A stretch of 64,000 bases of DNA from Alphaproteobacteria bacterium (lineage in GTDB: Bacteria > Pseudomonadota > Alphaproteobacteria > Ferrovibrionales > Ferrovibrionaceae), in NCBI GenBank assembly GCA_026126165.1, contig JAHCJR010000006.1:1-64000 (forward strand). Direction: 5' to 3'. Shown here piece after piece: positions 10,754-19,883 of the stretch. How positions within the stretch are numbered: the stretch's first letter is position 1; each line of letters starts with the position of its first letter. The translations under genes and the position numbers were made by a program. Below the pieces are notes generated by a model. It did no database searches. It saw nothing but the letters and a program-made list of their open reading frames with translations, and was not told where the DNA came from.

Positions 10754-11662
10754 ATGCAGGATGACATCGTTCAATCGTTCCAGGTCGAGGGCGCCAACCT
10801 GCGCGGCCGCGTCGCGCGGCTGGGCAGCGTCGCGCACACGATCCTGACCCGGCATTCCTATCCCGAGCCGGTCTCGCGGCTGATGGGGGAATCGCTGGCG
10901 CTCACCTCGCTGCTCGCCAGCATGCTGAAATTCGACGGCATCTTCACCCTCCAGGTGAAAGCGGACGGGCCGGTCACGACGCTGATGACCGACTTCCGGA
11001 CGCCGGGCGATCTGCGCGGCTACGCGGCCTTCGACGAGGAGGCGCTGCGCGCGGCGATGGCGGAGAGCGGCGGGCCGAGCGGCGTGGTGCCGCGCTTCCT
11101 CGGTTCCGGCTATCTCGCCTTCACCGTCGACCAGGGCGAGAATTCCGAACGCTACCAGGGCATCGTCGAACTGAAGGGCGCCTCGCTGGCGGACTGCGTG
11201 CATGGCTATTTCCAGCAGTCGGAGCAGTTGCAGACCGGCATCCGCGTCGCCGCCCGCCTGACGCATGACGAAGCGGGTCGGCCGGTCTGGCGCGCCGGCG
11301 GCATCATGCTGCAACGCCTGCCGCCGACGGGCAGCGGCGCCGAGGTGGACGAGGCGGAGGATGCCTGGCGGCGGGCGCTGATGCTGATCGGCACCGTGCG
11401 CGATGCCGAGCTGGTGGACCGCGAACTGGCGACGGGCGGGCTGCTGCTGCGCCTTTTCCACGAGGAGGGCGTGCGCGTCTACGACGCGCAGCACCTTGGC
11501 AGCGCCTGCCGCTGCTCGCGCCAGCGTGTCGAGCATGTGCTGCGTTCCTTCCCGGCGGAGGATCTGGCCGACATGGTTGTCGAGGGGCGCATCACCGCGA
11601 CCTGCCAGTTCTGCAACACCCTCTACGAGTTCGAACCGGCGAGCGTGCTGACGCGCGAGTGA
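10754..11662 (+). CDS. hslO: Redox-regulated chaperone Hsp33
   Basis: Hsp33 is a cytoplasmic holdase switched on when its zinc-bound cysteines are oxidised. This 302-residue protein has the four zinc cysteines in the expected C-terminal pattern: C252 and C254 (CRCS) and C284 and C287 (CQFC). The start is taken at ATG 10754 (MQDDIVQSF); a TTG two codons earlier is possible. It follows argF after an 87-bp gap and may share its transcript. Confidence 0.95.
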   Translation: MQDDIVQSFQVEGANLRGRVARLGSVAHTILTRHSYPEPVSRLMGESLALTSLLASMLKFDGIFTLQVKADGPVTTLMTDFRTPGDLRGYAAFDEEALRAAMAESGGPSGVVPRFLGSGYLAFTVDQGENSERYQGIVELKGASLADCVHGYFQQSEQLQTGIRVAARLTHDEAGRPVWRAGGIMLQRLPPTGSGAEVDEAEDAWRRALMLIGTVRDAELVDRELATGGLLLRLFHEEGVRVYDAQHLGSACRCSRQRVEHVLRSFPAEDLADMVVEGRITATCQFCNTLYEFEPASVLTRE

Positions 11663-11740
11663 ACCCTTCCACCCTTGCGGCGGGCGCATGGCTTGGTTAT
11701 GACAGGACGCGAGGGGGCGGCTCAACCGAGGGTGCTGGAC

Positions 11741-12340
11741 ATGCTTTTTTCCCCTGGCGCGACCCGCCGCCTGATTGTCGCGATGATCGTCCTGGCCGCC
11801 GCCGCCTGCCAGAGCGAGCCGCCGCGGCGCCTCACCTTCCCCGACATCACCTTCGCCAACCGCGAACCGATCCGCCTCGACGTGGCGTCGGTGGAGATCG
11901 TCAACGAGTATGTGCCCCCACTCAGCGCCCCCAATGTGGAGCATACCTTCCCGGTCAGCATCGCGGTGGCGGCGGAGCGGTGGGGGCGCGAGCGCATCCT
12001 CCCCGCCGGGCCGCAGGGCGTGGCCCGGATCGTCGTCCGCGACGCCTCCGCGCGCGAGGCGGGACTGAAGCGCACCGGCGGCGTGCGCGGGCTGTTCACC
12101 ACCGACCAGTCGGAACGCTACGATGCCCGGGTCGAGGTGACCGTCGAGGTGCGCGGCGCCGCCGGCAACCGTTCGGGCTATGCATCGGCGACGGCGCAGC
12201 GTTCGCGCACGGTGGCGGAGAATCTCACCCTCAACGAGCGCGAGCAGCTCCAGTTCGAGCTGGTCGAGGCGCTGATGAAGGACCTGGATTCCGAGCTCGA
12301 GCGCAACATCCGCCAGTATATGTCGCTGCTGCTGCGCTGA
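11741..12340 (+). CDS. Lipoprotein of unknown function
   Basis: Protein of 199 residues with a lipoprotein signal: MLFSPGATRRLIVAMIVLAA followed by AACQS, where Cys is the likely lipidated residue. The mature part (from SEPPRRLTFPDITFANREP) resembles a widespread alphaproteobacterial envelope family with no assigned role, although I cannot name a domain. ATG 11741 is preferred over an in-frame ATG at 11675 because a GAGGGT ribosome site sits 7 nt upstream and because the signal peptide begins there. It is probably outer-membrane anchored and periplasm-facing. Confidence 0.75.
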   Translation: MLFSPGATRRLIVAMIVLAAAACQSEPPRRLTFPDITFANREPIRLDVASVEIVNEYVPPLSAPNVEHTFPVSIAVAAERWGRERILPAGPQGVARIVVRDASAREAGLKRTGGVRGLFTTDQSERYDARVEVTVEVRGAAGNRSGYASATAQRSRTVAENLTLNEREQLQFELVEALMKDLDSELERNIRQYMSLLLR

Positions 12341-12400
12341 GGCGCCGGCGTCAGGCGGCGCATGCCGTCTCCGTTTTCCCGGGCATCAGAAGGGACAGAC

Positions 12401-12787
12401 ATGAAACTGGTCGTACATGACCCGCACGAGGGCATCTACCGGTCTACCGACGACTATGTCCACGCGATCGAGGTCCAGCGGCCGGAGCGTTTCCTGTTTG
12501 TCAGCGGCACGATGGGGCTGGATGCGATGGGAGTTCCAGGCCCTCACCTCGATGCCCAGCTGCAGCTCCTGTGGTCGAACATCAGGGCGATTCTGCGGTC
12601 CGCGAACATGACCGTGGACAATATCGTCCGGGTCACTTCGTATCTGCGCGATGGCGCATATGCCGACAAAAATGCCCGTGCCCGCGTCGAGGCGCTGAAT
12701 GGGCGGACTGTGCCGACAACGGCGATCATCGTGCAGACGCTCGAAGCGAACTGGCTTGTCGAGCTCGAGGTGGTGGCCGCCGCCTGA
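12401..12787 (+). CDS. RidA/YjgF-family protein
   Basis: Compact protein (128 residues) with the RidA-fold features RFLFVSGTMGLDAMG, LWSNIRAILRSANMTVDNIVRVTSYL, and a final block PTTAIIVQTLEANWLVELEVVAA. RidA proteins hydrolyse reactive enamines/imines produced by PLP enzymes. The catalytic arginine of archetypal RidA (in a C-terminal R-x-x-V/C context) is not clearly present, so this may be one of the non-deaminating subfamilies. ATG 12401 follows an AGAAGGG ribosome site. Confidence 0.85.
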   Translation: MKLVVHDPHEGIYRSTDDYVHAIEVQRPERFLFVSGTMGLDAMGVPGPHLDAQLQLLWSNIRAILRSANMTVDNIVRVTSYLRDGAYADKNARARVEALNGRTVPTTAIIVQTLEANWLVELEVVAAA

Positions 12788-12806
12788 GCGGCCGCCGGGC
12801 CGCAGG

Positions 12807-12875
12807 ACCCTCAGCCAACCACTTGATCCGCTTCGCGGCTCAAGCCCACATCGCGGGAGAGGGCGGGGGTGAGGG
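12807..12875. repeat. Palindromic intergenic repeat, copy 1
   Basis: Copy of a dispersed element typified by CCCTCACCC and CTCTCCC arms with matching GGGAGAGGG/GGTGAGGG. It carries the module CGCTTCGCGGCTCAAGCCCA, which is also found at 18457-18606 (inverted) and 29978-30095. It lies between the convergent ridA-like gene and rsmB and may serve as a transcription-end hairpin. Confidence 0.75.
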
Positions 12876-12884
12876 GGCGCCGGC

Positions 12885-14210
12885 TCAGGCCGCGCGCACC
12901 AGCCGCGCGGCGTAGAAACCATCCATGCCGCCCGCCTCCGCCCAGTGGCAGGGCAGGGTGCGCAGATCGCCCGCATCGTCGATCGCCTCGGCCAGGCCGG
13001 GCAGTTCCGCCGCCCGCACCGGATCGCGCCGGAAGGCCGCGCCCTGCGGCCCGGCAAGGAAGCTTGCGACACGGAGCGGGCCTTCCTCGGGCTGCAGGGA
13101 ACAGACGCAATAGACCAGCCGGCCGCCGGGCCGCAGCATCCGCGCGGCGGCAGCGAGCAGGCGGTCCTGCAAGGCGGCGAGCCGGCCGAGATCGGCCGGC
13201 CGCTTGATCCAGGGCACGTCCGGGTGGCGGCGGATGGTGCCGGTGGCCGAGCAGGGCGCGTCCAGCAACACCGCATCCGAAAGGACCTCGGGCCGATAGT
13301 CCGCCGCATCGGCCTCGATCACCCGTGCCTCGAGCCCGAGGCGGCCCAGATTGTCGCGCAGGCGCGCGAGGCGCGGCCCGGACCGGTCGAGCGCCGTGAC
13401 CTCGGCACCCGCCGCCGCCAGTTCCGCCGTCTTGCCCCCCGGCGCGGCACAGAGATCGAGCACCTTTTCGCCCGGCCGCACGCGGAGCAGGCGGGCCGGC
13501 AGGGCGGCGGCCGCATCCTGCACCCACCAGGCGCCCTCGGCGAAGCCCGGCAGCTCTTCCACCGGGCCGCCCTCGGTGATGCGCAGGCTCCCCGTGGGCA
13601 GCAGCCGGCCATGGAGGCGCGCCGCCCAGTCCCCGGCCGCGCCCTTGAGCGAGAGATCGAGCGGCGGTTCGGCCAGATGGGCGGTGGCGATGGCCCGGCA
13701 GGCGGCCTCGCCATAGGCCGCGCTCCAGCTCTCCCAGAGCCAGTCGGGGGTGTTGAGGCGTGGCGCGTCCTGCAGGGCGGCAAGCGCCGCGCCCTCGCGG
13801 GCGAGGCGGCGCAGCACCGCGTTCACCAGCCCGCGATAGGGGCTGTCCGCATCTATCGAGGCGACCGCACCGTGCACCGCCGCATGGGCGGGCGTGCCGA
13901 GGAAGAGAAGCTGCGCCGCGCCGAGGCGGAGCGAAGCCCGCGCCGCGCCGGCCGTGCGCGGCAGGGGCCGGGCCAGCAGGGCGCCGATCAGGGCGTCGAT
14001 CTGGCCCAGCCGGCGCAGCGCGCTCGCCAGCAGCAGGCGCAGGAAGCCCCGGTCCCGCGCCTCGAGCCCGGCGCCCGCCTGCGCCCGGGCCAGCGCCTCG
14101 TCGAGCGGGCGGCCGCGCTCCAGCACCGCCTGCAGGGCCTCGCGGGCCAGGAGACGCACTTTCAGGCCGGGCTCGATCTTGGCTTCGGTCGCGCTTATGT
14201 CATTATTCAC
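12885..14210 (-). CDS. rsmB: 16S rRNA (cytosine-967-C5)-methyltransferase
   Basis: RsmB/Fmu/Sun-type m5C rRNA methyltransferase of 441 residues. Residues about 15-140 are the NusB-like RNA-binding domain (ARDRGFLRLLLASALRRLG, YRGLVNAVLRR). The rest is a Rossmann methyltransferase with the SAM loop DLCAAPGGKT, DAPCSATG and the catalytic YCVCSLQPEEG. GTG 14210 is the only start with full N-terminal coverage. It is divergent from the amidotransferase gene with only 24 bp between starts, so promoters must overlap coding sequence or be very compact. Confidence 0.95.
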   Translation of the reverse strand: MNNDISATEAKIEPGLKVRLLAREALQAVLERGRPLDEALARAQAGAGLEARDRGFLRLLLASALRRLGQIDALIGALLARPLPRTAGAARASLRLGAAQLLFLGTPAHAAVHGAVASIDADSPYRGLVNAVLRRLAREGAALAALQDAPRLNTPDWLWESWSAAYGEAACRAIATAHLAEPPLDLSLKGAAGDWAARLHGRLLPTGSLRITEGGPVEELPGFAEGAWWVQDAAAALPARLLRVRPGEKVLDLCAAPGGKTAELAAAGAEVTALDRSGPRLARLRDNLGRLGLEARVIEADAADYRPEVLSDAVLLDAPCSATGTIRRHPDVPWIKRPADLGRLAALQDRLLAAAARMLRPGGRLVYCVCSLQPEEGPLRVASFLAGPQGAAFRRDPVRAAELPGLAEAIDDAGDLRTLPCHWAEAGGMDGFYAARLVRAA

Positions 14211-14234
14211 CGTCGCAGCTTATTGTGTCGGGCG

Positions 14235-14963
14235 ATGCCAGAGAAGGCCATGACCGAGAAAGTACTCCTCGTCGTCCATCAGGAGCATTCCGACCCGGGC
14301 CGGGTCGCCTGCCAGCTCCGCGAGCTTGGTTTCGGCACCGATATCCGCCGGCTCGCCTGCGGCGACCGGCTGCCGGCGAGCATGGAGGAGCATGCCGGCG
14401 TCGTCATCTTCGGCGGGCCGATGAGCGCCAACGACGACATGATCCCCTTCATCCGCGAGGAGCTGGACTGGATCCCGATGGCGGTGGCAAGCGGGCGACC
14501 CTATCTCGGCATCTGCCTCGGCGCCCAGCTTCTGGCGCGCGCGCTGGGCGCCCGGGTCGGCCCCCACCCCGAGGGCCTGCACGAGATCGGCTATTACCCG
14601 GTCCGCCCGACCGCCGCCGGGCGCGAGCTGTTCGGCGAGGGTTTCCATGCCTATCAGTGGCATGGCGAGGGCTTCGATCTGCCCTCCGGCGCGGTCCGGC
14701 TGGCGGAGAGCGCCTATTTCGAGAACCAGGCGATCCGGGTGGGCGAGAGGGCCTATGGCCTGCAATTCCATCCGGAAGTGACCGAAACCATCATGCGGCG
14801 CTGGACCACCAAGGCGGCGCATCGCATGGTGCTGCCCGGCGCGCAATGCCGCGAGCGGCATTTTCGCGGCCATGCCGCCCATGACGGGGCGATCGATACC
14901 TGGCTGCGCCGCTTCCTCTCCGCCTGGCTCGGCCGCGAGCGGCCGGCGCTGGCGGCGGAATAG
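14235..14963 (+). CDS. Class I glutamine amidotransferase (GuaA-like domain)
   Basis: Stand-alone amidotransferase domain of 242 residues. It has the nucleophile elbow GICLGAQ (Cys), oxyanion region VVIFGGPMSAND and the catalytic His/Glu in LQFHPEV. Such free-standing proteins resemble the glutaminase half of GMP synthase and include gamma-glutamyl peptide hydrolases; the true substrate here is unknown. The alternative ATG 14250 has a ribosome site only 2 nt away, so ATG 14235 is preferred. Confidence 0.85.
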   Translation: MPEKAMTEKVLLVVHQEHSDPGRVACQLRELGFGTDIRRLACGDRLPASMEEHAGVVIFGGPMSANDDMIPFIREELDWIPMAVASGRPYLGICLGAQLLARALGARVGPHPEGLHEIGYYPVRPTAAGRELFGEGFHAYQWHGEGFDLPSGAVRLAESAYFENQAIRVGERAYGLQFHPEVTETIMRRWTTKAAHRMVLPGAQCRERHFRGHAAHDGAIDTWLRRFLSAWLGRERPALAAE

Positions 14964-14975
14964 CGCCGGCGCAGC

Positions 14976-15107
14976 TCAGTTCGGAGACATCGACAGGGCG
15001 TAAGCGTGCGGCTGGCCAGCGGCATCGGCGCGCACCGGGGCGCAGGAGACGGCCAGCAGCAGGGTAAGGCCGGCAATGCGGGCGAGCGCAAGCAGGGGCT
15101 GGGGCAT
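14976..15107 (-). CDS. Small exported peptide, unknown
   Basis: ORF of 43 codons that is almost entirely signal peptide: MPQPLLALARIAGLTLLLAV, then SCAPVRADA and a tail of about 14 residues (AGQPHAYALSMSPN). Signal peptidase I cleavage after ADA is likely; lipidation at the single Cys is possible but the box is weak. GAGG lies 9 nt before ATG 15107; a second ATG at 15116 would add three residues. It is convergent with the amidotransferase (12-bp gap). I recognise no family, and coding is inferred from the signal-peptide pattern only. Confidence 0.4.
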   Translation of the reverse strand: MPQPLLALARIAGLTLLLAVSCAPVRADAAGQPHAYALSMSPN

Positions 15108-15186
15108 GGAATTCATCCTCGCGGCGCGGGCCTTCTGCCCGCTTCCCCGCAATTGCATGCGAAACAGTTTAAAATTCCGCAAAAAT

Positions 15187-15825
15187 TCAAGGTAAATGAC
15201 CGGCATCGCCTGTCGGTGTGGAATAATCGCCATGTTGCGGCCATCGTATGGCGCGCGGGATGTCGACATGAGCCATGAACTCCCAGTTCGGCTTTCCGTT
15301 CGGCAGCAGGATGCCTACGATCTGGAGCCCCTGAATGCGCCCGTGCTTCATTGCGGGGATGAGGTCTGTATCCGCGCCCAGAACAGCGACCCTGCTCACG
15401 CTGCGACTGGCCGCCAGAGTGGCGATATCCAGTCCGATGCGCATATCGACGCCTTTCTGCTCGAAAACCGGGCTGAAATCTGAATCCTGGAGCCCGGAGC
15501 CACCACCAATCGGAATACTGTTCGGGCGCCAGCCTCTGAATTTCAGCACCCCACGCCGGACAGCGAACAGCTTGCGTCGTCCCAGATCGTGCAACCATTT
15601 GTCCGATCCGGCAAATTCCGTGGTCTCGCCGGAGACCGGCAGGGTGACCTTGCCGCTGAACGGGGCGCAGTCATAGTAAAGAACACGGTACAGCTCCTCA
15701 TCCAGGCTGGCGCAGAGTACCGCGATTTTCTCGATGAAGTTTGGATTGTACCTGTATCGGGCCCTCTCGGCAGACTTGCGCAGATAGCCGCCGTCGATCA
15801 GTACCGCGATTCTTGTCTTGCTCAT
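15187..15825 (-). CDS. NYN-domain (LabA/DUF88-type) putative ribonuclease
   Basis: Protein of 212 residues with the PIN-like NYN fold: IAVLIDGGYLRK at the N-terminus (first acidic residue), DEELYRVLYYDCAPF, KGVDMRIGLDIATLAAS and VLGADTDLIPAMKHGRIQG with further acidic residues. The family comprises metal-dependent RNases and regulatory proteins. The start is ATG 15825; upstream in-frame sequence is not conserved in character. Local GC is lower than in neighbouring genes. It lies 188 bp downstream of the ECF sigma gene on the same strand, so read-through is possible. Confidence 0.85.
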   Translation of the reverse strand: MSKTRIAVLIDGGYLRKSAERARYRYNPNFIEKIAVLCASLDEELYRVLYYDCAPFSGKVTLPVSGETTEFAGSDKWLHDLGRRKLFAVRRGVLKFRGWRPNSIPIGGGSGLQDSDFSPVFEQKGVDMRIGLDIATLAASRSVSRVAVLGADTDLIPAMKHGRIQGLQIVGILLPNGKPNWEFMAHVDIPRAIRWPQHGDYSTPTGDAGHLP

Positions 15826-16013
15826 GCAAGGGGTCCGATGCCGTTCCAATGCACCAAGAGCCCCCGCTCCTGAAAAACAGAGCCTCCGCCAGTCGCCCGG
15901 CGGAGGCCCCGCTCCATACATGCCTACTTTGAGGCCGTCGAATGTAGACCTAAATCCTAATCTTGCCAGACCGGAGCGTCAAGCCGGCGGCAAGGCGGCG
16001 CCCGTCTCCCAGC

Positions 16014-16595
16014 CTAAACCTTGCCGTCGATGGCGGTCTTGAGGCGGGCGAGCGCCAGGCGGATGCGGGACTTGACGGTGCCGAGCGGCAGGCCCCGTTC
16101 GGCGGCGATCTCGCCATGGGACATTTCCCTGTAGAAGGCCAGTTCCAGCATCTCCTTCTGTTCGGCCGGCAGCTCCGCCATGGCGGCGCGGACCCGCTCC
16201 TCCGCCTGCATGGCCTCGTAGGCGCTGTCGGCGGCGATCGGGGCCTCGGGCAGCAGCATCGGGTCGGAGGGGTCGAGATCGGCGGGGCGGCTGCGCCGCT
16301 TGAGGTCGATGCGGCGGTTGCGGGCGATGGTGAAGAGCCAGGTGGCCAGCGAGGATTGCGCCGGATCGAAGGTGGCGGCGCGGCGCCAGAGCTGGATCAT
16401 CGCTTCCTGGGCCAGTTCCTCCGCCTCCTCCGGCGCGCTCCCCAGGCGCATCATGTAGCCCTTGAGGCGGGGGGCGAAATGGCCGAACAGCAGGGCGAAA
16501 GCCTCCCGGTCGCCGGAGGCGGCGATGGCGCGCACCAGCTCCGCCATGCGCTGCCGGTCGAGCCGGCTGGCCTCTTCTGCCCCGGTGGAGGTCAT
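16014..16595 (-). CDS. ECF-type RNA polymerase sigma factor
   Basis: Sigma factor of 193 residues containing only regions 2 and 4. Region 2 includes ELAQEAMIQLWRRAATFDP and TWLFTIARNRRID; region 4 includes LPAEQKEMLELAFYREMSHG and the helix-turn-helix ending GTVKSRIRLALARL. It resembles the RpoE/SigK group of alphaproteobacteria that respond to singlet oxygen or envelope stress. That group usually has a ChrR/RskA anti-sigma gene directly downstream; none is seen here, and the next gene is the NYN protein. Upstream it is divergent from the IalB-like gene. Confidence 0.93.
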   Translation of the reverse strand: MTSTGAEEASRLDRQRMAELVRAIAASGDREAFALLFGHFAPRLKGYMMRLGSAPEEAEELAQEAMIQLWRRAATFDPAQSSLATWLFTIARNRRIDLKRRSRPADLDPSDPMLLPEAPIAADSAYEAMQAEERVRAAMAELPAEQKEMLELAFYREMSHGEIAAERGLPLGTVKSRIRLALARLKTAIDGKV

Positions 16596-16708
16596 GGCCG
16601 ATTCATAGTGGCTGGCCGGGGGCGCGGCAAGAACCTCGGGCCCGAACCAGCGGCCCGGCCGTGGCCGATGGCTGGAAATCGGCCGGCCCAGGCATTATCT
16701 TGCCGGCC

Positions 16709-17236
16709 ATGCGACAGAAGACAGCACTCCTCCTCGCGGCCGTCCTGCTCGGCGCCGCCTCCGGCCCCGTCCTCGCCCAGGGCAGCCCCCGTTCGCTCGG
16801 CAGCTTCGATGCCTGGGACGCCTATGTCCAGGGCGAGGGGCGGACGCGGGTCTGTTTTGCCGTCAGCCGGCCGACCGAGACCCTCCCTAAGGACGCGCGT
16901 CGCGGCGAGATCTATGCCATGGTCAGCCACCGCCCGGCGGAGCGGGTGCAGAGCGAGATCAACATCTCCTTCGGCTATCCGCTCCGGCGCGAGGCGCGCG
17001 CCGAGGCGCAGATCGGCGCGGCCAAGTTCGCGCTCGCCGTCTTCGAGGGCAAGGATTACGAAAGCCACGGCTTCGCGCCCGATGCGGCGCAGGACAAGGA
17101 GATGGCCGAGCAGATCGCGCGCGGCGCGCAGATGGTGGTGCGCGGCACCTCCCAGCGCGGCACGGCGACGACCGATACCTATTCGCTGAAAGGCGCGAGC
17201 GCGGCGCTGAAGGCCATCGCCGAGGCCTGCAAGTGA
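16709..17236 (+). CDS. Invasion-associated locus B (IalB) family periplasmic protein
   Basis: Exported protein of 175 residues. The signal peptide [20 protein letters not shown] ends at VLAQ. The mature part has the IalB core: [41 protein letters not shown] and a late [19 protein letters not shown]. IalB proteins are periplasmic and linked to envelope integrity or host invasion in Bartonella; the role in free-living relatives is unclear. ATG 16709 begins the signal peptide. The stop overlaps the rlmN GTG start, so the two genes are coupled. Confidence 0.85.
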   Translation: MRQKTALLLAAVLLGAASGPVLAQGSPRSLGSFDAWDAYVQGEGRTRVCFAVSRPTETLPKDARRGEIYAMVSHRPAERVQSEINISFGYPLRREARAEAQIGAAKFALAVFEGKDYESHGFAPDAAQDKEMAEQIARGAQMVVRGTSQRGTATTDTYSLKGASAALKAIAEACK

Positions 17237-18450
17237 GCGCCGCCGCGGAGCTCGCCGCCCTGGACGCGGCCGCCCCGGCGCCGATCGAGAAGGCGCCGCT
17301 CAAGGCGCTGGTGCCGGAGATCCTTGCCGGCGGGCGCGATCCCTTCGCAGCACCCGGCGATGCCGGCAACCTGGTCGGACTCTCCCGCGCCGAACTGGCG
17401 GAGGCGCTGCGCGAGGCGGGCGAGCGGCCGGAGAGTTTGCGCATGCGCGCGAACCAGCTCTTCCACTGGATCTATAATCGCGGCGCGAAATCCTTCGCCG
17501 AGATGAGCTCGATCAACAAGGGCCTGCAGGCGCGCCTTGCCGAGCGCTACCGTATCGGCCGGCCGGAGATCGCGCGCGCGCTCAAGAGTTTCGACGGCAC
17601 CTCGAAATGGCTGCTGCGCTTCCGCGACGGCGAGGAAGCGGAGACGGTGCATATCCCGGAAGAGGATCGCGGCGCGCTCTGCGTCTCCTCCCAGGTCGGC
17701 TGCACGCTCGCCTGCCGCTTCTGCCATACCGGCACGCAGAAGCTGGTGCGCAACCTGAGCGCGGCCGAGATCGTGGGGCAGGTGCTGATCGCCCGCGACG
17801 GACTCGGCGAATGGCCGGCGCCCGACGAGGGCCGGCTGCTCACCAACATCGTCATGATGGGCATGGGCGAGCCGCTCTACAATTACGAGAACGTCGCCAA
17901 GGCGCTGAAAATCGTCATGGATGGCGAGGGCATTTCCATCTCCAAGCGGCGCATCACGCTCTCCACCGCCGGCGTGGTGCCGATGATCGAGCGCTGCGGC
18001 GCGGAACTCGGCGTCAATCTCGCGGTCAGCCTGCATGCGGTAACGGACGAGCTGCGCGATGTCATCGTGCCGCTCAACCGCAAATATCCGATCGCCGAAC
18101 TGCTGGCTGCCTGCCGGCGCTATCCGGCGGCCAACAACGCACGGCGCATCACGTTCGAATACGTCATGCTGAAGGGCATCAACGACAGCCCGGCGGAGGC
18201 GCGCGAGCTGGTGCGCCTGCTCGACGGCATCCCGGCCAAGGTCAACCTGATCCCGTTCAATCCCTGGCCCGGCGCGCCCTATGAATGTTCGAGCCCGGCC
18301 GCGATCCGTGCCTTCGCGCAGATCGTCAACGATGCCGGCTATTCCTCGCCGGTGCGCACGCCGCGCGGACGCGACATCATGGCCGCCTGCGGCCAGCTCA
18401 AATCCGACAGCCAGCGCAAGAGGAAGAGCGCGCGGGCGGCGACGGACTGA
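17233..18450 (+). CDS. rlmN: 23S rRNA (adenine-2503-C2)-/tRNA methyltransferase, radical SAM
   Basis: Radical-SAM enzyme of 405 residues that methylates C2 of A2503 in 23S rRNA and A37 of some tRNAs. The cluster cysteines are C157, C161 and C164 (CTLACRFC). GMGEPLYNY is the SAM glycine motif, and a C-terminal cysteine near residue 386 (MAACGQL) is the one methylated during catalysis in characterised RlmN. The start is GTG 17233, overlapping the upstream stop as GTGA. Confidence 0.96.
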   Translation: MSAAAELAALDAAAPAPIEKAPLKALVPEILAGGRDPFAAPGDAGNLVGLSRAELAEALREAGERPESLRMRANQLFHWIYNRGAKSFAEMSSINKGLQARLAERYRIGRPEIARALKSFDGTSKWLLRFRDGEEAETVHIPEEDRGALCVSSQVGCTLACRFCHTGTQKLVRNLSAAEIVGQVLIARDGLGEWPAPDEGRLLTNIVMMGMGEPLYNYENVAKALKIVMDGEGISISKRRITLSTAGVVPMIERCGAELGVNLAVSLHAVTDELRDVIVPLNRKYPIAELLAACRRYPAANNARRITFEYVMLKGINDSPAEARELVRLLDGIPAKVNLIPFNPWPGAPYECSSPAAIRAFAQIVNDAGYSSPVRTPRGRDIMAACGQLKSDSQRKRKSARAATD

Positions 18451-18456
18451 AAGATA

Positions 18457-18606
18457 CCCTCACCCCGACCCTCTCCCACATTGTGGGAGAGGGAGTAGCG
18501 GCGTGCCCTCTCCCTCTGGGAGAGGGTCAGGTGAGGGGGAGCAAAAAGAGCCCTCTCCCACGCAAGTGGGCTTGAGCCGCGAAGCGGATCGAGTGGTTGG
18601 GTGAGG
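18457..18606. repeat. Palindromic intergenic repeat, copy 2 (compound)
   Basis: Three nested hairpin blocks between convergent rlmN and the 18623 gene: CTCTCCCACATTGTGGGAGAG, then CCCTCTCCCTCTGGGAGAGGG, then a block ending in the GCTTGAGCCGCGAAGCGG module and GGTTGGGTGAGGG. The last module is the reverse complement of that in copy 1. Its position after two converging genes suits a bidirectional terminator role. Confidence 0.8.
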
Positions 18607-18622
18607 GCGCCGCCGCCCCGGA

Positions 18623-18985
18623 TCATCCGCGCGCGAGCGATTCCAGCACGGCGCGGAACTCGGCATGGATGGCGTCACGGCTAGCCTTGTCGCCGGCCTG
18701 CGAACTGCCATGCTCGGGGTGATAGAGCGCATCGAAGCTCGCCAGCGCCATCGCGATCGGATCGCCTGCTTCCTCGGCGTCGTCATCCTCGTCCGTCCCG
18801 ACCTCCGCCGCGGCGGCCGGCGCGCCGGCGACGAGGCGGCGATGCAGCGCACGCACATAGGCCGCGTCGTCCTCGTGCAGCGCGCCGCCTTCCAGCGCGC
18901 GCTCGAACTCCTTCAGCTCCGCCTTGGTCTCTGCCGAAACGGCGGCGCTCTTCAGGAGATCGGCGATCAGGCGGGCATCGGACAT
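18623..18985 (-). CDS. Hypothetical protein, acidic
   Basis: Protein of 120 residues, mostly helical and acidic. The N-terminal half is MSDARLIADLLKSAAVSAET with a helical continuation; the middle has a low-complexity acidic linker (GTDEDDDAEEAGD) and the end a helix (RDAIHAEFRAVLESLARG). I recognise no domain. It ends 17 bp before folD begins in the opposite sense of reading order (folD stop at 19002), on the same strand, and is probably the last gene of the yggT-yggU-folD operon. Confidence 0.65.
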   Translation of the reverse strand: MSDARLIADLLKSAAVSAETKAELKEFERALEGGALHEDDAAYVRALHRRLVAGAPAAAAEVGTDEDDDAEEAGDPIAMALASFDALYHPEHGSSQAGDKASRDAIHAEFRAVLESLARG

Positions 18986-19001
18986 GGGGCTTTTCCTCCT
19001 C

Positions 19002-19883
19002 TCACTCCGGCAGCGGCAGGCCGGCCTTGCGGCAGGCGGCCTCCAGCGTGTTCTCGAGCAGGCAGGCGATGGTCATCGGCCCGACGCCGCCGGGTACCGG
19101 CGTGATGGCGGCGGCCACCTCGCGCGCCTCGGCGAAGGCGACATCGCCCACCAGCCGCGTCTTGCCGCCGCCGGCGGCGATGCGGTTGACGCCGACATCG
19201 ATCACGCTGGCGCCGGGGCGGATCCAGTCGCCGCGCACCATTTCCGGCCGGCCGACGGCGGCGACCAGGATTTCGGCGCGGCGGCAGAGCGCGGGCAGGT
19301 CGCGACTGCGGGAATGGGCGATGGTCACGGTGCAGTTGGCGGCCAGCAGGAGCTGGGCCATCGGCTTGCCGACGATGTTGGAACGCCCGATCACCAGCGC
19401 CTCGCGCCCGGAAAGGTCGCCGAGTGTCGCGGCGAGCAGCTTCATGCAGCCCTTGGGCGTGCCCGGCACGAAACCCGGCTGGCCGAGCGAGAGCCGCCCG
19501 ACATTGACCGGGTGAAAGCCGTCCACGTCCTTGTCCGGGTCGATGGTGGCGATCACCGCGCGCTCCTCGATATGGGCGGGCAACGGAAGCTGGACCAGGA
19601 TGCCATGGATCGCCGGGTCGGCGTTGAGACGGTGCAGATGGGCGAGCAACTCCGCCTCGCCGGTGGTGGCGGGCAGGCGGATCTCGTCGGAGCGCATGCC
19701 GGCCTCGCGCGTCTGGATGCCCTTGTTGCGCACATAGACCTGGCTCGCCGGGTCGTCGCCCACCAGGATGACGGCGAGGCCCGGCACCAGCCCGTGCCGC
19801 TCCTTCAGCAGCGCGACGCGGCGCGCCACCTCGGCGCGCAGGCCGGCGGCGAAGGCCTTGCCGTCGATCGTCGCCGCGCTCAT
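19002..19883 (-). CDS. folD: Bifunctional methylene-THF dehydrogenase / methenyl-THF cyclohydrolase
   Basis: FolD (293 residues) interconverts 5,10-methylene-, methenyl- and 10-formyl-tetrahydrofolate using NADP. Visible features are [17 protein letters not shown] (with the catalytic Lys in the YVxxK motif), [12 protein letters not shown], and the nucleotide loop [16 protein letters not shown], then [18 protein letters not shown]. The start ATG 19883 overlaps the stop of the YggU gene. Confidence 0.97.
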   Translation of the reverse strand: MSAATIDGKAFAAGLRAEVARRVALLKERHGLVPGLAVILVGDDPASQVYVRNKGIQTREAGMRSDEIRLPATTGEAELLAHLHRLNADPAIHGILVQLPLPAHIEERAVIATIDPDKDVDGFHPVNVGRLSLGQPGFVPGTPKGCMKLLAATLGDLSGREALVIGRSNIVGKPMAQLLLAANCTVTIAHSRSRDLPALCRRAEILVAAVGRPEMVRGDWIRPGASVIDVGVNRIAAGGGKTRLVGDVAFAEAREVAAAITPVPGGVGPMTIACLLENTLEAACRKAGLPLPE

